A stretch of DNA of 64,000 nt from positions 1-64,000 of the forward strand of contig NBIV01000224.1 in NCBI GenBank assembly GCA_003194525.1. Direction: 5' to 3'. The position numbers and the translations under genes were made by a program. The stretch is from Gracilariopsis chorda. Taxonomy: Eukaryota; Rhodophyta; Florideophyceae; Gracilariales; Gracilariaceae. This document shows positions 1-9,856 of this stretch, in pieces (position 1 is the stretch's first letter; every line of letters begins with the position of its first letter). Under the pieces are notes generated by a model. It worked only from the letters and a program-made list of their open reading frames with translations, did no database searches and was not told where the DNA came from.

Positions 1-1241
1 GTACAGGGTTTGAGGTGACATTCACTACAAACCTTTCGAGCGCCAGAACCTTCACCTGGGCAACCAGAGGCATATCTACGAGAAATTGATGGCTCGGGCA
101 CAGTTCCACATGTACTAGAATTGGATGCTTGCACGCCAGACAAAAGTGACTCGGACTGGAACCAATCAATCCATTTGACTCGCGAAAATTGTTTCTGAAA
201 CTCTCGACACAATAATACGTCCGCATTGCTGATTACTCCGCCTTTGGTGAAAAAGAAGAAAAACAGGGAGAAAAGGCGCTTCAAAAAATCAAGTTAATTG
301 TATACGCGGCTTCAAAGATTATCACAGATGACGAGACTGCTGAAGATTTCGGTGCTGGTCAGAGAGAGTGCTTCTTGAGCGAAATTTCATGACCTCGTCC
401 CCACAATCAACCAATAATATTCGAGGATTCTCGTCACCCTCAATTTTTGAGACGGTATTTCCACAGAAATTTACCAACATCTTTCTGTCGTTGTTCACTG
501 CATGGAAGAGTATTATTGGCAACCACCGTAGCTCCTGTACTCTGTACGAGTCTCGCTTCGCAACTCAAAGTAGGTGTTGAGGCTCTCTTAGACGCCTTCA
601 TTGGACCGCCGTTTGACTGCATAATGGTACGAGAGTGGATGAGTTACGTCGAGAACAACACTTCACAACATGGAACCAACGAAAGTCACAGTGAACTATC
701 TTTTGCACCTTGCGACAATGCAAGAAACTGGCTGCATGGAGTGGAGCAGAACGCGATAGAACGCCACGGACTCGCAACAAGGCTGCTCTACAATTTTCCC
801 GAACGATGGACACAATCCGGACAACTTTGCGGCTGCGTTGCGTTTGGTAAGAAACTCTTCCGGGTTAGGGCCAGATCATGACGTACGTTTCTTTACAAGA
901 GAAAAGGCCCTTGTTCGTGCATTCTCCCACGAATGACATGAAGTATCATTATATGCATATCAAGTACATCCTGAGACACGAACTGGTACTCTTCGCTCAA
1001 AACTGCGTACCCAAGATTTTATTTCATATGCAGATAAGGATTCCATGGAATGGAAATTAACGAAGTGACTTGTAGGAGAATTTTATGGGCAAGTCTTTGG
1101 TGGCCCTATCAATGCTTCAAGTTTTTCTTTGAGCCCCTAAACCCTACTCTCTCACGGTTGCTAACAACTGTTTTCATTCCTTTCCCTCTGCGTTTGCTGC
1201 GTCCACCTCTCCCTGTACCACGTTTTGTCGACCAGTTGTCC
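1..1241. other. No recognisable gene; left flank of CACTA-like element
   Basis: Several overlapping ORFs of 60-145 codons occur on both strands, the longest at 447-881 plus, but none shows a domain or motif I recognise. The stretch lies downstream of the minus-strand partner ORF of the CACTA-like element and may be its left end. I looked for a terminal CACTA-type repeat matching the far side of the transposase (after 6366) and found none. Confidence 0.3.
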
Positions 1242-2459
1242 TTAACTCCTGTTCCTCTTCCTTCCTTCCGAAATGGACTGTTTCATGGATTTCGGATTGT
1301 GACGGACGACTTTGAAACTTGATCCTTCATTCAGGTGACTATCAAGAAGGGTAAGACGTAGATTGCGATACCCTCTACATGGGGCTGTAACAGTAGCACT
1401 TTGTTCTTCACTTTGTGCATGTTGTTCAGCAGAAGAGTAAGTTATTGGCAAATCTGCCGGCTGTGCGAGGCATTTGTGAGCTGCTGATGCTCTATGGCTC
1501 TTGATACGTAGCCGTAGAAGAACTGAGAAAAGTTGTACTGTCGCGTTCGGACCGGGTGTACGTGGGTTTGAATTAACATGGGAAAGTTTTGAAGCGGGAA
1601 CGATTGCGTTATGCGATGGAGCTACTTCTGCGTCACGATTATTCTCACCACAAACATGTCTTTCGTTCAATCCTGAATTGGTAATGTCAAGAACATTTGA
1701 AGTTACATCTTTGGGAGTCTTTCGTTGGGAACGGTTGTTCCTTGCCCATTCAATGTTGTCTGTTTTACCATGATGAATACCTGGAGATGTGCAGCTCAGA
1801 TGCGCAACACCTTCTGCATTTCTCGTTTTCACTGCTGAACGGGAATCATTTGGATTGCGATTCAGCCGGTCCTCGTCGAGGTTTCCATGTTGATGTCTAA
1901 GTGTGTTCTGTACCTCTCTTGTTAGTTCCCTCATCTTGGAGGGGCGTCTCTTTGACTTCATCTTCTGTTCTGCTAACCACCGAATACTCCAGAAGTTACT
2001 GCTCTGTCTGAAAACGACGAAATCCCTTGATCCAGCTGCAGTCTGTATCACAGCTTCGCATTCTGAAAAATGTGTTGTCTTCAAAGCCGTCGCCCAGGAA
2101 AGAGAGCCATAGTTCTCGCCCAGCTTGTCGATAATGATCATTTCCAAGGCATCTTTGGCGTCGGAGTTGAGCTTCTTGTCGGAAGCTCTAGCCAGAAACT
2201 GTATGTAGCTCTCTTTCCCCGGTGGTATGAGTGCATTGTGATACTCAATGGCCGCTCTCATCAATGATGAAACGTTAGCTTCCCTCACAAAATCCTTTCC
2301 GCGCATAGGACTTGGAATAGGCGGAAGTCTTGAGGTTGGCTCCAGAACTTCTAATCTTCGACTGAGCTTCGTAAGATCCTCTTTCCATGTGCGAACAATT
2401 TCTTCTTTTGTAACCTGTAGGAATCTCTCTAAAGGTGTACTCGGTATTGATGACCCCAT
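1242..2459 (-). CDS. Putative accessory protein of CACTA-like element
   Basis: An open frame of about 405 codons starting MGSSIPSTPLERFLQ. The frame stays open a further 32 codons upstream without an ATG, so I chose the ATG at 2457-2459. The first half looks alpha-helical and charged; a basic patch (KMKSKRRPSKMRELTREVQ) lies near the middle; the C-terminal half is rich in Ser, Asn and Arg and looks disordered. I recognise no enzyme domain. It is divergently transcribed from the Tnp2-like transposase beginning at 2881. CACTA elements often carry a second DNA-binding protein (TnpA-like), so a DNA-binding accessory role is possible, but that rests on position and basic character only. It is the longest unbroken frame in the element. 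Confidence 0.45.
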   Translation of the reverse strand: MGSSIPSTPLERFLQVTKEEIVRTWKEDLTKLSRRLEVLEPTSRLPPIPSPMRGKDFVREANVSSLMRAAIEYHNALIPPGKESYIQFLARASDKKLNSDAKDALEMIIIDKLGENYGSLSWATALKTTHFSECEAVIQTAAGSRDFVVFRQSSNFWSIRWLAEQKMKSKRRPSKMRELTREVQNTLRHQHGNLDEDRLNRNPNDSRSAVKTRNAEGVAHLSCTSPGIHHGKTDNIEWARNNRSQRKTPKDVTSNVLDITNSGLNERHVCGENNRDAEVAPSHNAIVPASKLSHVNSNPRTPGPNATVQLFSVLLRLRIKSHRASAAHKCLAQPADLPITYSSAEQHAQSEEQSATVTAPCRGYRNLRLTLLDSHLNEGSSFKVVRHNPKSMKQSISEGRKRNRS

Positions 2460-2880
2460 TGCTGTGTTCTTTGTGCTGCAGAGGAACAGGATATTTGATC
2501 GAGGAAAGACCAGATGTTCGGGCTCACAACGAAGTTCGGAAGCAGCGAAGGGCACATAGAAGCCTTATGAGAACCAGATACCCTCAGACTGCGTCATGCA
2601 TTTTATTTTCTTGTATTGTCTTTTACGTTGGCAATACAAGTATGATTCGAAATTGGAAAAGGTCCAGAAACAACAATTCAAACAGAACTGCCGAAACGAA
2701 AATGGCAAACCTTTTCTGAAAGCTCACTGTCTCAGTGATGAAGATAATGTACTCTCTATCTCTACACGACAGCGTACGGGACAGCTGATACAGCGGATAG
2801 GCACATTGTTCTCAAGTCTTTGGATATGCTGTTGAGCTTTTGCGTCATTCTCTTGCATTTGTGTGACGTTAACGTTTAGA
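2460..2880. promoter_or_regulatory. Divergent intergenic region of CACTA-like element
   Basis: About 420 bases separate the start codons of the minus-strand partner ORF and the plus-strand transposase, so any promoters must lie here and may be shared. I see no clear TATA box or repeated binding motif. The regulatory role is inferred from gene orientation. Confidence 0.3.
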
Positions 2881-5800
2881 ATGACATCTAAATATGTCTG
2901 TCTTCCTCAATACCACTGTCTCTGCTACCCAAAAGGAAAATCCGTGAGTCGAAATACTATGTTGAGACATAGAAGAGCTGCAAACGAAGATCATCTTCGT
3001 CGTGGATTGAGCGGAAATCCGCCTTGGGGTCCTCGTGAAATTGAAAGTATGTCAGTGAGAGCACATTATCAAGCATTACTGCATAACTCTTTAGCTGAAG
3101 GACTTGCTACTGAAACGCCGAGTGAAGAAAGTCAACAAAACGTCAACGAAATGTCTCAGTGCCTTCTTCAAGGTCAGGGAGGGTCACAAAGCAATGTCAT
3201 TACTAGATCTTCGCATCTAAGTTTTGGAGAACAAGTACTCGACCATGAACATCTTCAAGAGGCAGAGTCTCAAGCCCATGCTGTTACTAATGAAGAAGAT
3301 AATTACGAGGATGCGGAAAGCCAGCCTTCGGGTGAATGTAATGAATTGGCATCTGCTCGGCCGCCAATGGCAATTGATTCATTGCCATTTGGGGTATCAT
3401 CTGATGCAGATCAGTCTTTACGCGATAGCACTCTTCACTGTCCTCAAGGGGAAACTCCGAACAGAGTGGGTACCGTGAATTCGTCTCGTTGCCGTTCCGA
3501 TATTTCTGACACAAATACGTTGATGACATGAACAGTAGAGGACTCTACAGCTAGAAACTCTGAACTAGGAATTGATTCTGGTGGTCATCTTTGCGAATCG
3601 GTGAACAGCAAACAAGTGCATTTTGATGATATCGCACTGGATCACGAAGATGATCCAGAGAAAGAACTGGCAGAGGGTGGTTTGCGTCTAGAATGTGAGT
3701 TCAGTCACGATCATTTAATGCCCATAGAGAGTAGATCACCGTCAGTCGTCGCAATAGGACATGGAAACGATTCCGACGCAGACAGAAGTGCTTCTAGCAT
3801 CCTCGACCTAGTTGATGACCAAACGAATGTATCTGAACATGGTCGGTCTATCTTTGAGTCTTACGAACACTGTCACGGCACAGAAGATGAAAGAGAGACA
3901 GTGAGGACAATTTTTGCATCATGGGTAAAGGAAAATAGGGTATGGATTGACCTTTTCTACAAACATAATGTCACTCAAGTAGTAATGAACGACATTCTCC
4001 GAAACATCAACTCTCCATACAAGTGTTGGAAAACCGTTGTCTCCCGTATGTGTCGTGAGTCTGGAATTGAAGATGCAGTGGTCAACATTCCAATTTGCCT
4101 AGGCCATATGTGCTTCTACAAAAACGGCCTCACAAAATGTTCTGTTTGTGGTAGTATGCGGCCAAAAACTGATGATCGATTGGCCTCTGTTATATCTTGG
4201 TTTACTATTTGTGGACGTCTGAAATCAATCTTACGTGACAAAACGCTTTGCAAACGGATGTATGATTACTTTCACTCGACGCTTAACGAGGTCAATGGTG
4301 GGCTATGTGACGTTTTCTCTACAGATTCGTTCTGCAGAATAGCAAATAGGTATGGTGGAGTTGAAGCGGTGATGTATGACGTATTTATTACTGTCTCCAA
4401 CGACGGCTTTCAAGCCTTTGACAAACGAACGCACACTATTTGGCCCATTGCAGCCATTATATGCAACTTCCATCCCGCTGAACGATTTCATGTCCGAAAC
4501 GTCATGCCTCTTACTTTCGTACCGGGTCCGACGGAACCGTCGGATCTTCAGTCATTCCTTGGTCCTCTGATCGAGGAGCTGTAGGAATTGGAGAACGACG
4601 GGAGGGGCACAGAAATTCTGTTTTACGATGGGAAGAGAAGACGAGTAAGGGTGCATATGTTGTGCTTCACCGGAGATCTTCCGGCTGTGAAGAAAGTATC
4701 AGGTATCAAAGGTCACAATGCAAAGTTCCCCTGCAGGTATTGTGTTGTCTCTGGGGTGTGGTCAGCTTCACATCGTCATTACTACTTCCCAATCTATATC
4801 AGGACCTCGGAAGGTAATCGTCGTGTGTTTGATCCTTCAAATCTTCCGTTGCGCACAGAAAGTCAAAGCAGAGAAACTATTTATCAACTTTATCAGATGA
4901 GAGGGCAACCGAAAGCACAACTCCAAACTGAGACAGGAATCAACGAAGGACGTCTGTTGTTCGCCCTTCCAAACATCGTACCATACAGATCCTTTCCTAT
5001 TGACATAATGCATCTCTTCTACAACATTGGTAAGAACATCATCCGTGCATGGATCAGCAGCCGTGATGAACTTTACTCGATAAGCAAAATGTCCCTTCGT
5101 GCTATTGATTTAGAATTGGTACAGTACGGAAACGGTGTATCAAGTCAACTAGGTTGTTCTCCGAGACCACTTAGTCGTTTTGCGGAATGGAAGTCTGCTG
5201 AGGTGAAAGAGTTTATTCTTTCGTATAGTCTGGTTGTTCTGGATGGATATCTTCCTGATGCTTTACTCTCTGGATGGAGAAACTTTGTGGAGGTCGTTGA
5301 TATCTGCTGGCGTACAGTACTAACCGAGGCTGAGGTAGGGAAGCTTCATGTGTTATGTCTTCGGTTCTATGAACACTTTGAGCAGTATTATTTTAGAGGA
5401 GACGTTGGTCGTGTGAACATGTGCAAGTACACTCTTCACCTACTCCTGCATCTTGCAGAGTGTGTAGCAGAATGCGGTCCCCCCCTTTACTACTCGCAAT
5501 ATTGGATGGAGAGATACATTGGCTGGATCTTAAGCCGTATGAATGCCCGCAATCTCGCTTCCTCATCTTTGTTCAACAACGCAAAGTTCGTTGAAGCTTA
5601 CAAGCTTCTCATAAGAGACCCCCATGAAACAGATGAGAACCAAACTATGACTGGAGACTATGAGTTTCGTGGTCAATGCTACCCATACATTGTGGGGGAA
5701 GATCCGAACCTCGACGACATACTTTCAGCTTGCCTCAAAAGCTATCTAATCAGAAAGTACGATGGTTTAACATCCGCTCAGGCACTTCAGGTTCTGGAGT

Positions 5801-6366
5801 GTGTTCATGAAGTAGGGTTCAGATCACGTTTTTGCTTCTACAGTGAAAATAAGGTCCAGAATGCCACCACTAAACTAGATCCAGCCGCTTTGCACAATAT
5901 GACTCCTCGACGGCGCGAAAATTCGAATGTTGCTTGCGAAATGGAGAATGGAAGAGCTGTAGATGTATACTATGGACGTCTCTTGATGCTGTTTGACTTC
6001 AAGGTGGACTCCAACCTTTCAGAAAGATGGAAGCATTGGCAGCAATCATACAACGTTGCACTTCTTGATTGGGTCTCTGGTTTGGAAGCTGGCACTCAAG
6101 GACAAGTGTACAAGAGAGGCCGGTCAGTCGATGCATTTGGAATAAAGACGGTAGAAGATATTGCGATCATATCTCGATTGATTTCAGTTGTCGATCATGT
6201 AGTTCCTTCTGGAAGCTCGCAGTCACGGGGACGGCACCAATGCTACTTTATTGACGAAAGGAGACTGTCGGATAACTTGCTTCGAAATGATCAGGAATCA
6301 TTGAATGGCTCCCAGAAAGTTCTTCGAGGAATGAGGGGTGAGAACGTAACCTTCAGGCATACCTGA
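2881..6366 (+). pseudogene. Tnp2-like CACTA/EnSpm transposase with two in-frame stops
   Basis: One reading frame runs from ATG 2881 to the stop at 6364-6366, interrupted only by TGA at 3529-3531 and TAG at 4582-4584. The N-terminus has a Cys-rich segment followed by VSRNTMLRHRR, as in many Tnp2 proteins. A second zinc-like segment (C-x-C-VCG, near 4110-4155) precedes the core. Core motifs are NDGFQAF (first acidic residue), PIAAIICNFHP, FVPGPTEPSDLQSFLGPL, then GHNAKFPCRYC, PIDIMHLFYNIGKNI and YWMERYIGWILSRMNARN. These match the Tnp2 family, a DDE transposase of the CACTA superfamily that cuts and pastes DNA. Apart from the two stops the frame is intact over more than 1100 codons, so inactivation looks recent, or the stops are sequencing errors or recoded. 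No terminal repeats were found. Confidence 0.8.
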
Positions 6367-6811
6367 TATCCCTTCTGTTTACATAGTAGCTGAAACACCG
6401 CTCTTCTTTTGCGTGCGTACGAGATGGTGCATTTGTGATGCAGCGCGGAAACGCCCAAACCACTTTTATGTCACACCCAATGCGCGTGCAGGAGCAGGAC
6501 TGAGTACGAAGGTGACGTCAAACTGGTTCCAAGTATTGAAAGAGCATGGTGAAAGTAGGGGATGCAGAGCAGAATGAAGAAGGCTGTTCTGAGTGTTAAT
6601 GGATGCGAATGTGAATATGACTTTGGAAAGCGGCTAAAACGGCATGAGATCCTCAAAGATAGCAGAATCATACATGGTTACGTAAATGAACTTGGAGCTG
6701 TGAGGTGAGCTCTAACTGGAGCATCTTGGTTGTTAGAAATATGAACTAAGAGAAATTAATGGAGAATAACTTGAGCGGGCGTGGACAATCATGATGTTCA
6801 GAAGTCCGAAC
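6367..6811. other. Intergenic, no gene seen
   Basis: No supported coding frame. The sequence from about 6560 weakly resembles the 246-bp tandem unit that follows and may be a more diverged copy of it. Confidence 0.35.
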
Positions 6812-7560
6812 GATGCATCTGGATGTTTGCAGGATCAGACGCGAAGGAACACTAAGAAAGGTGCCTGAGAGAGCTTGGATGGACATGCTGCGCGACCGTA
6901 CAGAAGTGCTTGAGATTAGACGGTGGTGTCAAGAACCATGTGTAAGTCATGGCTTTCTGTAACTAGGAGTGTGGATGGACTACATTCTGCGAAGTGGTTT
7001 TATCGCTACGTCTTTAATGTATCTCAATGGTGCTCATTCCGAGCTTCTTTTCAAGGCGCGATGAGTGTATGTGGAGTGTGGACGAGAATCGAGAGAAAAA
7101 GGGGAACTTGAGTGTGCTTGGATGTCTCTGGCGCACGGCCAGACCGAGAAGTGCTCTGGATGGGAAGATGGTGTCAGCAACCATGTATATGTGATGAGTA
7201 TCGGTAAATGTGAGTGCCGATGGACTGCATTCAGCGAAACGGTTTTAGCGTTGCCCGTTTTCATGGGATTCAAGGGTGCTCATTTCGAGCTTGTTATGAG
7301 GGCGTGATGAGTGTGCGTGGAGTGTGGAAGAGCGAGATGAAAAAGCGTAGTATGAGTGCGGTTGGATGTATCTGGTGCACTTCCTTAAGGAAGTGCTCTG
7401 GACGAAACGGTGGTGCCCTAGACAATACGTATGTCATAGTGTTCTGCAAATATGAGTGTCCATGGATTGCATTCTGCGTAAAGTTTTTCAAAGTGCGCTT
7501 TGGAGGCATCCAAGGGTGCCCATTTGCAACATCCCCTGAACGCATGATTAGTGCGCGTGG
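6812..7560. repeat. Tandem repeat, about 246-bp unit, three copies
   Basis: Three diverged head-to-tail copies start near 6815, 7061 and 7307, with the third ending near 7547; spacings are about 246, 246 and 240. Recurring landmarks in each are ATGAGTGT..GTGGAGTGT, GAAGTGCTCTGGA, TGGACTGCATTCTGCG, and CAAGGGTGCTCATTTCGAGC. Divergence between copies is considerable. The short ORFs here change frame from copy to copy, so it does not look coding. It ends at the truncated gag of Copia-like copy A. Confidence 0.7.
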
Positions 7561-7671
7561 AGTGTCCCATAGTCCAATTGCACTCACATTGAACTCAGGT
7601 TTTTGAAATAATTCACCCCTACTTCCAAGCCAGATTTGTGGGTTGCCAATGTCCATAATGCACTCATTTTG

Positions 7672-8347
7672 CTATCCAAATTTTGCAAAATTTCTTTTAG
7701 GGGCATTGTACTCATCGATCGAAGTGGTTGCCACATAGTCCCAAATGAGTTCCGATATGTCCTTGGTACGTAGTGCAGCAGCCGTGGACTCCAACGAACT
7801 GTTCGGATCAATGAAGGCAAGTACCATAGGTGCCTTGTGAGACTCCGGTATAGCAGCATCCTTGCCCATACGGTCTAACTGAGCGAACAATGCAGTGCAT
7901 TGATCCACATAGCTGGACATGTTCTCACCACTGTACGACATTCGGAATAATCGTGTCTGCACTGCAATTATAGATACAGTCCTATTGGAGGCATAACGTC
8001 CATCCAAGAGTTACAACATACGTGCAGGATCATCATCCACGTCCATGACTACGCCTAATGGAGCATCACCAAGAGCACAGATGATGATATCACAAGCATT
8101 TTCTAGTTTTGCAATGATACTGGGAGTTACTATTTCAGTGCCACTACCGGCCGTAGTTGTGTCTTGGGTTGAACTATATGTGGTAGATTGAACCCCAGAG
8201 GGAATTCGCGACATTCCAGACACCATTAATACAGCATGCAGCACGGAGACGGTGACGCCACAGCATATAATCATCACCACGTTTACCATGGAAACAAGGA
8301 ATTTTCATTCCAGAGGTGGATTCTGTTTCAACTTTGGAGTCCGACAT
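7672..8347 (-). pseudogene. Copia-like gag remnant (copy A)
   Basis: Minus-strand coding remnant beginning MSDSKVETESTSG at ATG 8345-8347. After a frameshift near 8205 it continues as IPSGVQSTTYSSTQ, then ICALGDAPLGVVMDVDDDP, then ASNRTVS and a segment ending IDEY near 7690. The same protein occurs in copies C (15651 down) and E (21739 up). It is the capsid/nucleocapsid precursor of a Ty1/Copia-like element, which would coat the RNA intermediate. The zinc knuckle and everything downstream (protease, integrase, reverse transcriptase) are missing; the copy stops at the tandem repeat. The frameshift and truncation make it non-functional. Confidence 0.7.
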
Positions 8348-9118
8348 GGTTCCTACGGGACTAGAACCAAAGAAAAGCAACAAAAGCAACTATGTAGATG
8401 CCAAATTTAATGATATCCACACAATGTATTAGAGCCGAAGGAGGGATTTCAAGGCTTTTGTTACACAAAGAACCAGAAAAACTGGAGCGGAGAAGAATCC
8501 CAAACACTCAACAGCGCAAACGTCAGCGGAGCCGTGTAACCAAGTCTACTACGCTTGTCGAGACGCGTCTCGTACGCGATCACAGGCAGCGTTCGGGTAC
8601 TCAACGCCAGGAGTATACTCACAGGACGTACTGATACGAGGCTGGACACAAATAAAACTTCTTAAGACGGGCGCACTGGCAGGAGATACTATCCCCGCTA
8701 CCCGAAAGGTCCGAGTTCTCTGGTCCCTGGTAACTTTCTCCAGGTGAGATGCGGTTTCTGCGACCAATCCTGCTCTGCGCACTTCAGAGCGAGGGGCTTT
8801 ACAATCTGTACGAGACGTCCAAGGGAGGCTAGTAGCTGACGCGATAAGCTTTCACCAGTTAACCCCTTTTAGTCTCTTGCCAGAAAATAGCGCGGTCTTC
8901 TATGTGCGCTGAAGCAAAGAAGCAGGGATCGGAACAGGTGCAGGTCAATTTACCGGAGACAAGTCCCTGAACGATTTGCCTACTTTCACCAATGCCATTC
9001 GACTTCCACAAGATTCACTCGCTCGCAACGCAACGCGTACCTAGGCGAAAGAAAAACCAGTCTTCGTAGAACTGAAAGAGATATTAGTAGAGAGCGACGT
9101 CTGCAAAAAGTCAACGCT
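8348..9118 (-). other. Copia-like untranslated leader (copy A)
   Basis: Non-coding stretch between the primer-binding site and gag, read on the minus strand. It shares blocks with the leaders of copies C, D and E, including a region with GGTTAACTGGTGAAAGC and a small imperfect stem near 8769-8794 that is better preserved in the other copies. Confidence 0.55.
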
Positions 9119-9132
9119 CTGGGCCCATAACC
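9119..9132 (-). other. Retrotransposon primer-binding site (copy A)
   Basis: On the minus strand this reads GGTTATGGGCCCAG and directly follows the end of the LTR (..CGACA). The motif is complementary to CTGGGCCCATAACC, the anticodon stem-loop of eukaryotic initiator tRNA-Met. Drosophila copia is known to prime from a 5' half of this tRNA. Confidence 0.75.
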
Positions 9133-9856
9133 TGTCGGAACGCACGCGGGTTATGAAAATAGAAGGGAAGAAAGAAAGGGAGTAAGAAGAAACAAGAAAG
9201 TAGAACAAGGAAGGTTGTCAGCCTTAGTCGACCAGTTTACTCGACAGCAGGCAAAACCAATGTACATATACCCTACCGCACACACTTCACCGTCGTCGCA
9301 GCAAGCGACGGCGGTGGTTGCACCATTACACTACACGTTATTCGTGTGTGCAGGTGTACACGAAAAGCGGGCACAATCTAGAGGGTCACAATTTCAAATA
9401 ACTAAATCAATCGATGCAGCAAATCCATTGCCAGTCCCTTGATCTCGAACCAGCTCTAAAAAAACAATAATTTTCATTCTGGCACTCCAACCTCTCAGCG
9501 CAGGCCACAAACGCAGACTGTCCCAAATCTTCCAATAGAGCTCCCATTCGCATCTTCGGCATTGCAGCACAACCTTCTACTGCGCGCACACTCACCCGAA
9601 CCACATTGCTCCACTTGTGCATATCCGCAATCCGGTACCATACATTCCATAACACTTGTACGGTATACAATGCATATAGCATTTTGCAGTAGCCAATCAC
9701 ATTTCCGTCCCAGGTTGGGTTTGAGCAGAGGCGCATATGCGCTTTTGGAGCGTGGAGCTCCAAAAGTGCACATTGTCTCCTGAAGGTTTGGTTTTGGACC
9801 AGGCTGAGACCTTCTGGGGGGTTGGCCAAGCACTCGACCACTTCTAGACTTCAACA
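9133..9856 (-). repeat. Copia-like LTR (copy A), minus orientation
   Basis: About 724 bp. On the minus strand it starts TGTTGAAG and ends ..ACA just before the primer-binding site. Shared LTR landmarks are GGTCGAGTGC near the 5' end, GCATATGCG, and GGCTACTGCA. It abuts the pol fragment of copy B at 9857, so copy A appears to have inserted into, or recombined with, copy B. Confidence 0.65.

Noticed and set aside
1-60. CACTACAAACC near base 23 as the left end of the CACTA-like element
   Set aside because: No matching inverted copy was found downstream of the transposase between 6366 and 7000.
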